A stretch of 9,871 nt of DNA, taken from positions 1 through 9,871 of the forward strand of contig JAJDYK010000096.1 in the NCBI GenBank assembly GCA_022825185.1, in the 5' to 3' direction. Shown here one piece after another: positions 6,238 to 9,871 of this stretch. Below the pieces are notes generated by a model. That model worked only from the letters and a program-made list of their open reading frames with translations, had not been told where the DNA came from and did not search any database. The stretch's first letter is position 1, and every line of letters starts with the position of its first letter. This stretch comes from Candidatus Latescibacterota bacterium (lineage in GTDB: Bacteria > Latescibacterota > UBA2968 > UBA8231). A program made the translations under genes and the position numbers.

Positions 6238-7398
6238 ATGACAACACCGACTCAAATTCAGATCACTACTTTTGGCGAACATTGGCTAATCAACGGCCAA
6301 GCTACCTATTACGGGCGACAATATCGCGGCTGGGATGTCGAGGGATTATTGATGAACAGCCGCATGACAAACGCGGTGTTCGACGACGAAAATCCCGTAA
6401 CGCGGCCACTTTGGGCGTATCCAGACACGGACCAATGGGACGCCGACCGCAACACGGATGAGTTTATCGCGCAGCTACCAACGTATCGGGCGCACGGGTT
6501 GTTGGCGGTGACGGTCAATCTGCAGGGCGGGAGCCCTACGGGGTACTATCGAGAGGCGGGTTTCCGGGAAATTACGGCGGCGCGGCGCATGGAGGCCAGC
6601 GACGACGTGATGTGGGCTGGCTTGCCAAGTCCGGCTTCGCAACCTTGGCACAACTCGGCTTTTGCGCCCGATGGGTCGCTAAAACCTGCATATATGGAAC
6701 GGACCGCACGCATCGCAGCGGCCTGCGACGAACTGGGGATGGTGGTGATCCTCGGGTATTTCTACTTCGGGCAGGACGAGCGTTTGACGGACGAGGCCGC
6801 GGTGTGCCACGCGGTGGATGAGGCGACGAAGTGGGTTTTGCAATCGGGGTACGGCAATGTGCTGATCGAGATCAACAACGAGACGAACGTCCCGCGTTAT
6901 GAGCACGAGATTCTGCAACCGCATCGCGTGGCTGAGTTAATCGACCGGGCGCGTTCCCACGAACTGGATGGGCGACGGTTGTTGGTGGGCACTTCGTACG
7001 GTGGCGGCCGGGTGCCAGACGACGATGTGGTGGCGGCGTCGGACTACATCATGCTGCACGGCAACGGCGTTACCCAACCGACGCGCATCGCTGAGATGGT
7101 TGCCCAAACCCGCGCTTTGCCTAGTTACACCCCGAAGCCGATTCTCTTCACCGAAGACGATCACTTCGCATTCGACGAGCCAGACAACAACTTCCTGTCC
7201 GCACTGTCGGCCTATGCCTCGTGGGGCTACTTCGATCCCGGGGACGCGGCGGGCGGTTCGTCAACCTTCGGCGATTACCGCGATGGCTATCAGAACATCC
7301 CGGTCAACTGGGGCATCAACACGGATCGCAAGCGCAGTTACTTCGAGCTCTTGACGCAAGTTACTGGGGCGAGTGAGCCGAGTATTCTCCCACGTTAA
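6238..7398 (+). CDS. Glycoside hydrolase-like TIM-barrel protein (clan GH-A type), family unassigned
   Basis: This 386-residue protein has no signal peptide, so it is probably cytoplasmic. I do not recognise a specific CAZy family. The layout suggests a GH5-like retaining hydrolase: an N-terminal strand pair around HWLINGQATYYGRQYRGW (15-32), HGLLAVTVNLQGG (86-98), MVVILGYFYFG (168-178), then NVLIEINNETN (207-217) with N214-E215 as the asparagine-glutamate acid/base pair. PILFTEDDHF (301-310) gives E306 as candidate nucleophile, and WGYFDPG (329-335) may be a binding loop. AGGAG ends 3 bases before the ATG, a short spacing. It follows uxuA by 18 bases, so the substrate may yield a uronic acid or related sugar acid, but that is inference from context. 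Most of its sequence is repeated, damaged, at 7441-7921. A non-catalytic or lyase role remains possible. Confidence 0.75.
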   Translation: MTTPTQIQITTFGEHWLINGQATYYGRQYRGWDVEGLLMNSRMTNAVFDDENPVTRPLWAYPDTDQWDADRNTDEFIAQLPTYRAHGLLAVTVNLQGGSPTGYYREAGFREITAARRMEASDDVMWAGLPSPASQPWHNSAFAPDGSLKPAYMERTARIAAACDELGMVVILGYFYFGQDERLTDEAAVCHAVDEATKWVLQSGYGNVLIEINNETNVPRYEHEILQPHRVAELIDRARSHELDGRRLLVGTSYGGGRVPDDDVVAASDYIMLHGNGVTQPTRIAEMVAQTRALPSYTPKPILFTEDDHFAFDEPDNNFLSALSAYASWGYFDPGDAAGGSSTFGDYRDGYQNIPVNWGINTDRKRSYFELLTQVTGASEPSILPR

Positions 7399-7417
7399 AT
7401 AGCTCGTCTCCGCACCG

Positions 7418-7440
7418 TGATCCAAGCCGTCTATCGCTAA
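7418..7440. repeat. 23-bp direct repeat, second copy (relic of a uxuA paralogue)
   Basis: This is the second copy of the uxuA 3' end, 20 bases after the hydrolase stop codon. The preceding codons (7402-7437) read ARLRTVIQAVYR, against GFIRAMIQAVYR at the end of the intact uxuA. The differences suggest that it came from a diverged paralogue rather than from a very recent tandem copy. It is joined directly to the hydrolase fragment. Confidence 0.8.
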
Positions 7441-7921
7441 CCGAAACACGGATGAGTTCATCGCGCAGCTACCAACCTATCGGGCGCACGGGTTGTTGGC
7501 GGTGACGGTCAATCTGCAGGGCGGGAGCCCTACCGGGTACTACCGCGAGGCAAGTTTTCGCGCAATGCGCGCAATGATGGCCGCGCGACGCATGGATGCC
7601 AGCGACGATGTGATGTGGGCCGATCTGCCGAGTCCGGCTTCACAACCTTGGCACAACTCGGCTTTTGCACCCGATGGTTCGCTAAAACCTGCATATATGA
7701 AACGGGCCGCGCGCATCGCTGAGATGGTTGCCCAAACCCGCGCCTTGCCCAGTTACACCCCAAAACCGATTCTCTTCACCGAAGACGATCACTTCGCATT
7801 CGACGAGCCAGACAACAACTTCCTGTCTGCCCTGTCGGCCTATGCGTCGTGGGGCTACTTCGATCCCGGGGGCGCGGCTGGCGGTTCGTCAACCTTCGGC
7901 GATTATCGCGATGGCTATCAG
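7441..7921 (+). pseudogene. Decayed second copy of the glycoside hydrolase gene
   Basis: This segment aligns closely with the intact hydrolase at 6238-7398 but is broken in three places. Residues 1-70 are missing, and the first aligned codon (7442) follows the uxuA relic with no start codon or ribosome site. Residues 158-282 are missing through an in-frame junction at CGCATCGC (7712-7719), removing the N214-E215 acid/base pair while keeping the candidate nucleophile segment PILFTEDDHF. After the codons for GYQ the match stops at 7921, so residues 353-386 are lost. A 9-bp tandem duplication adds three residues (7559-7576). The frame stays open from 7421 to 7948, with a TTG at 7493 as its only nominal start. 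An active enzyme is not possible, although a short product cannot be ruled out. Confidence 0.88.
7559..7576 (+). repeat. 9-bp tandem duplication in the hydrolase pseudogene
   Basis: CGCGCAATG occurs twice in a row. It accounts exactly for the 9 bases by which this part of the pseudogene exceeds the intact gene (EASFRAMRAMMAARR against EAGFREITAARR). Slippage is the simple explanation. Confidence 0.75.
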
Positions 7922-8187
7922 TATTCACTCATCATAATCACCTCATAGCCCCACTTCCCCTCATGCTCAGTCCAACGGGCCGTCACTAATCGATAGCGGT
8001 GGTCCCCCCAATCGCCTAAATCAGACTCCATCTGACTTCTGTTAGCCTTCCACGGTATAAAAACAACCTTGTATAAATAACCAGACACATCAGTTGCCGT
8101 GCTCTCCCGTATGCCGAACAACAAGGCCACGAGCAAGCACACAGCAGCAAACAGCTTCCATATGGGAATACTGACGACCTTATTCAT
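7918..8187 (-). CDS. Small single-span or exported protein, DUF4177-like
   Basis: This 89-residue protein has one hydrophobic segment (about residues 8-28, IWKLFAAVCLLVALLFGI), which is a signal peptide or a membrane anchor. It is followed by a short domain: YLYKVVFIPWKANRSQMESD, LGDWGDHRYRLVTARW and GKWGYEVIMMSEY. The order (YKVV strand, helix, a Trp/Tyr-x-Leu-Val strand, closing strand) resembles DUF4177, whose function is unknown; this is a weak likeness. AAGGAT lies 8 bases before the ATG, inside the end of the upstream ribbon-helix-helix gene, whose stop is 2 bases away, so the two are translationally linked. Its TGA (7918-7920) lies in DNA shared with the hydrolase pseudogene, so the C-terminus may have been trimmed by the rearrangement. 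Confidence 0.65.
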   Translation of the reverse strand: MNKVVSIPIWKLFAAVCLLVALLFGIRESTATDVSGYLYKVVFIPWKANRSQMESDLGDWGDHRYRLVTARWTEHEGKWGYEVIMMSEY

Positions 8188-8189
8188 GT

Positions 8190-8333
8190 TTAGTCATCCT
8201 TTCTATGGGCACTATTGTATATAATTCCCATTTCATTCAGGCTCTTGTGCTCTTGGCGAGCCCTCCGCCTCAGTTCCCTGTCTAGCTGCGGAGGCACTTT
8301 GCGGATGGTGTATTGAGTCGTTTTCTCTGTCAT
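8190..8333 (-). CDS. Small ribbon-helix-helix DNA-binding protein (antitoxin-like)
   Basis: This 47-residue protein is easily missed because of its length. It starts MTEKTTQYTIRKVPPQLDRE and continues LRRRARQEHKSLNEMGI. That is the pattern of FitA/Arc-type ribbon-helix-helix proteins: a beta strand (QYTIRKVP) that enters the major groove, helix A (LDRELRRRARQEH), then the K-S-L-N-E turn into helix B. Family members usually continue helix B and reach 70-85 residues. Here the tail IIYNSAHRKDD is short, so helix B may be cut. The gene begins 37 bases after the DegT stop and ends 2 bases before the 89-residue gene. The ATG has only a weak ribosome site and may be leaderless or read from the upstream message. 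Many relatives are antitoxins, but no known toxin fold follows. Confidence 0.7.
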   Translation of the reverse strand: MTEKTTQYTIRKVPPQLDRELRRRARQEHKSLNEMGIIYNSAHRKDD

Positions 8334-8365
8334 GCCTGCAATATAGACGGCGTGTGCAGGCACAC
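8333..8365. promoter_or_regulatory. Operator-like inverted repeats over the ribbon-helix-helix gene start
   Basis: Two overlapping symmetric elements are seen. First, TGCCTGCA (8333-8340) and TGCAGGCA (8355-8362) are perfect 8-bp inverted arms whose starts are 22 bases apart, about two helical turns. Second, GTGTGC-AG-GCACAC (8352-8365) is a palindrome with 6-bp arms. On the minus strand a -10-like TATATT (8345-8340) lies between the arms, without a good -35. This is the arrangement expected for an autoregulated ribbon-helix-helix gene. It could also fold in RNA over the start codon. Confidence 0.45.
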
Positions 8366-8370
8366 CGATC

Positions 8371-9540
8371 TCAGCCCACGGCTGCCTGGATCGCTTCTCC
8401 CATCTTCCGCACCTTGACCTTGGTGTTGTTCGGGTGCATAGGCACCAAGACGGCTCGCGCCAAAACGTCGAGCGAGTCTTGGCACGTATTTAGCTTGTAT
8501 TTGACCCGCGCCTTGCGGTTGGCCGGTAGCTTAAAGGGATTGAGCGCCGGATGGTGCGCGCCCTGATAGCGCAAAATAGGCTCCCAACGCGTATAGACGT
8601 GGCGACCGGTATCCATGGGCAAAAAGGAGGACACGCTTTGGTCGGCCAGTCGGTTGCAAAAGGAGCGCGCCTCGTCTTCGGTGGCAAACAAAAAGCCTAG
8701 GTGCGTGCCGCACTCGTAGTCCAAGCTGTTGTTCTTTATCGACTCCAACCCCGCCTCCAGCCCGACCTGGAGCAACTCCTGCTTGTGGGCGCGCATGGTC
8801 TTGAGCATTCCCCGGATCCGCCGCAGTTGCACATTGAGTATCGCCCCCTCGACTTCTGAGCCCCTGAAGTTGGGACCGGCAAATTGCAACTCTTCGCGCT
8901 CTTCCTCCGGGTTCCAGTAAAAAGAGCAGCAATCGACCGCCACCGAGCCGCGCTGATGCACGGCCTCGGCATTAGTGACAAAAGCCCCGCCCTCGCCGCA
9001 GGTCATGTTCTTAAAGAAGTTGAAACTAAACGCGCCAGCGTGGCCCCAACTACCCAGCATCCGGCCCTCGTACCCGCCGCCCACTGCCTGACAAGCGTCT
9101 TCGAGAACGAGCAATTTGCGTTTGCGGGCGATCTTGGTAATTCGCTTCATATCGCAGGGCAGGCCGACCATGTGGACCGGAATAATCGCCCTAGTGTGCT
9201 TGGTAATTCGCCGCTTTAAATCCTTGGGGCACAGTGTTAAAGACTCATCGACATCGGCGATTACCGGAATGGCTCCAGCACCCAGCACCGCCAACGCGGT
9301 CGCCATGTAGGTATAGGCGGGCACAATCACCTGGTCCCCCGGCCCCACGCCTAACCCCACCAGCGCTGCGTACAGCGCCGAGGTCCCCGAGCGCGTCATC
9401 CGACAGTGCTCCACGCCCACGTAGCGCGCCCAATTCTTCTCAAAGCGGTCGCACTCTCCACCCGATCCATAGCGGAAGATCGCGCCGCTGTCGAATAACT
9501 GCTGTAGTTGCTTGATTTCTGCTTGGCCAATGCGATACAT
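8371..9540 (-). CDS. DegT/DnrJ/EryC1/StrS family PLP aminotransferase
   Basis: This cytoplasmic enzyme of 389 residues transfers an amino group from glutamate or glutamine, usually to a keto sugar. Landmarks in order: TRSGTSALYAAL (49-60, PLP phosphate contacts), VIVPAYTYMATA (71-82), IPVIADVD (91-98), IIPVHMVGLPCDM (119-131), VLEDACQAVGG (145-155, with D148 and Q151) and AFSFNFFKNMTCGEGG (170-185) with K177 as the Schiff-base lysine. The full length fits the family. AAGGAG lies 6 bases before the ATG and overlaps the end of the preceding PabC-like gene, so the two are co-expressed. The partner suggests an amino-sugar or aminobenzoate-type product, perhaps a small secondary metabolite. Related members include sugar aminotransferases and 3-amino-5-hydroxybenzoate synthases, and the exact substrate is undecided. 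Confidence 0.9.
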   Translation of the reverse strand: MYRIGQAEIKQLQQLFDSGAIFRYGSGGECDRFEKNWARYVGVEHCRMTRSGTSALYAALVGLGVGPGDQVIVPAYTYMATALAVLGAGAIPVIADVDESLTLCPKDLKRRITKHTRAIIPVHMVGLPCDMKRITKIARKRKLLVLEDACQAVGGGYEGRMLGSWGHAGAFSFNFFKNMTCGEGGAFVTNAEAVHQRGSVAVDCCSFYWNPEEEREELQFAGPNFRGSEVEGAILNVQLRRIRGMLKTMRAHKQELLQVGLEAGLESIKNNSLDYECGTHLGFLFATEDEARSFCNRLADQSVSSFLPMDTGRHVYTRWEPILRYQGAHHPALNPFKLPANRKARVKYKLNTCQDSLDVLARAVLVPMHPNNTKVKVRKMGEAIQAAVG

Positions 9541-9546
9541 GATGCG

Positions 9547-9552
9547 CTCCTT
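9547..9552 (-). promoter_or_regulatory. Ribosome binding site of the DegT aminotransferase
   Basis: The minus strand reads AAGGAG 6 bases before ATG 9540. Its first base belongs to the TAA stop of the upstream gene, which supports translational coupling. Confidence 0.8.
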
Positions 9553-9871
9553 TAGACAAGTTCCAGTTCGACCCAGCGCCTAACTGAATTAATAAGGTAA
9601 AGGGCGTCGGCCCGCGCCAATTCGCCGCTGGGCAACGGGCGTTCGCAGAGTTGGCCCTGCGCCAACAGCTCGGCGCGGAACGTGCCAGCTAATAGCCCAG
9701 ATTCGACCGGGGGCGTGTAGCGGATGCCGTCGCGCTCCAGCACCAAGTTGCCGATGCAGCACTCGGTCAGCTCGCCGCGCTCGTTGTACAGCACCACATC
9801 GTCGCAATCCGGGCGCGCCGCCAACTGCCGGTCGTACATAGCCCGGTGAGTCGTCTTGTGGTACAGCAAGG
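9552..9871 (-). CDS. Aminodeoxychorismate lyase-like class IV aminotransferase domain, N-terminal part beyond the window
   Basis: The frame is open to the right edge, so this is the C-terminal part of a longer gene. The visible residues carry fold-type IV PLP enzyme motifs: LYHKTTHRAMYD with the probable PLP lysine in HKTT, DDVVLYNERGELTECCIGNL, a PPVESGLLAGTFRAELL segment and LINSVRRWVELEL. This set is characteristic of 4-amino-4-deoxychorismate lyase (PabC), which makes 4-aminobenzoate for folate, and particularly of the PabC half of PabB-PabC fusions. Whether this one is fused cannot be seen. A TTG at 9869 is the first nominal start but is not a true start. It ends 11 bases before the DegT gene. 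A role in a secondary-metabolite pathway, rather than folate, is possible given that partner. Confidence 0.88.
   Translation of the reverse strand, partial: LLYHKTTHRAMYDRQLAARPDCDDVVLYNERGELTECCIGNLVLERDGIRYTPPVESGLLAGTFRAELLAQGQLCERPLPSGELARADALYLINSVRRWVELELV

Noticed and set aside
7493..7948. Independent 151-residue protein from TTG 7493
   Set aside because: The start is in the middle of a hydrolase-derived segment with no ribosome site, and the last residues read past the homology break; it is part of a pseudogene.
8262..8294. Hairpin CCTCCGC-19-GCGGAGG as a terminator
   Set aside because: It lies inside the ribbon-helix-helix coding sequence, has no T run, and the arms encode ordinary Pro/Arg codons.

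Overview
The window looks like chromosomal DNA from a fairly GC-rich, Gram-negative, probably uncultured bacterium. The diderm inference rests on an outer-membrane beta-barrel candidate, a lipoprotein-type signal peptide and a periplasmic YceI protein. No tRNA, rRNA, CRISPR array or recognisable insertion sequence was seen. A phylum cannot be assigned from this sequence alone; the gene types recall FCB-group or related uncultured lineages, but that is only an impression.

Left part (1-5000). A major facilitator transporter, cut by the left edge, runs rightward and converges on a half-size ABC exporter on the minus strand. Upstream of the exporter lies a compact minus-strand operon, in transcription order: a small lipoprotein with a CxxxxCH haem-like motif, a YceI-family protein, and a DUF5777-type beta-barrel protein. 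The three were probably made as a set for the cell envelope. A perfect 15-bp palindrome sits directly upstream of the ribosome binding site of the first gene.

Middle part (5000-7950). A sigma70-like promoter at 5210-5238 drives a two-gene catabolic unit on the plus strand: a short mannonate dehydratase (uxuA family) and a TIM-barrel glycoside hydrolase of no family I recognise. It is followed by a decayed second copy of the same unit. That copy holds the last codons of a uxuA paralogue joined to a hydrolase fragment that has lost its N-terminus, the acid/base catalytic region and its C-terminus.

Right part (7918-9871). A minus-strand cluster begins beyond the right edge with a class IV aminotransferase domain of the PabC type, followed by a DegT/DnrJ/EryC1/StrS aminotransferase. 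Two tiny genes come next: a 47-residue ribbon-helix-helix protein and an 89-residue protein with one N-terminal hydrophobic segment. The ribbon-helix-helix gene has an operator-like inverted repeat over its start codon. The stop codon of the 89-residue gene lies inside the edge of the decayed hydrolase copy, so the rearrangement reached this operon.

The most interesting items are the small ribbon-helix-helix gene pair with its inverted repeat, the decayed uxuA-hydrolase duplicate with a readable deletion history, and the palindrome controlling the cytochrome-like/YceI/DUF5777 operon.
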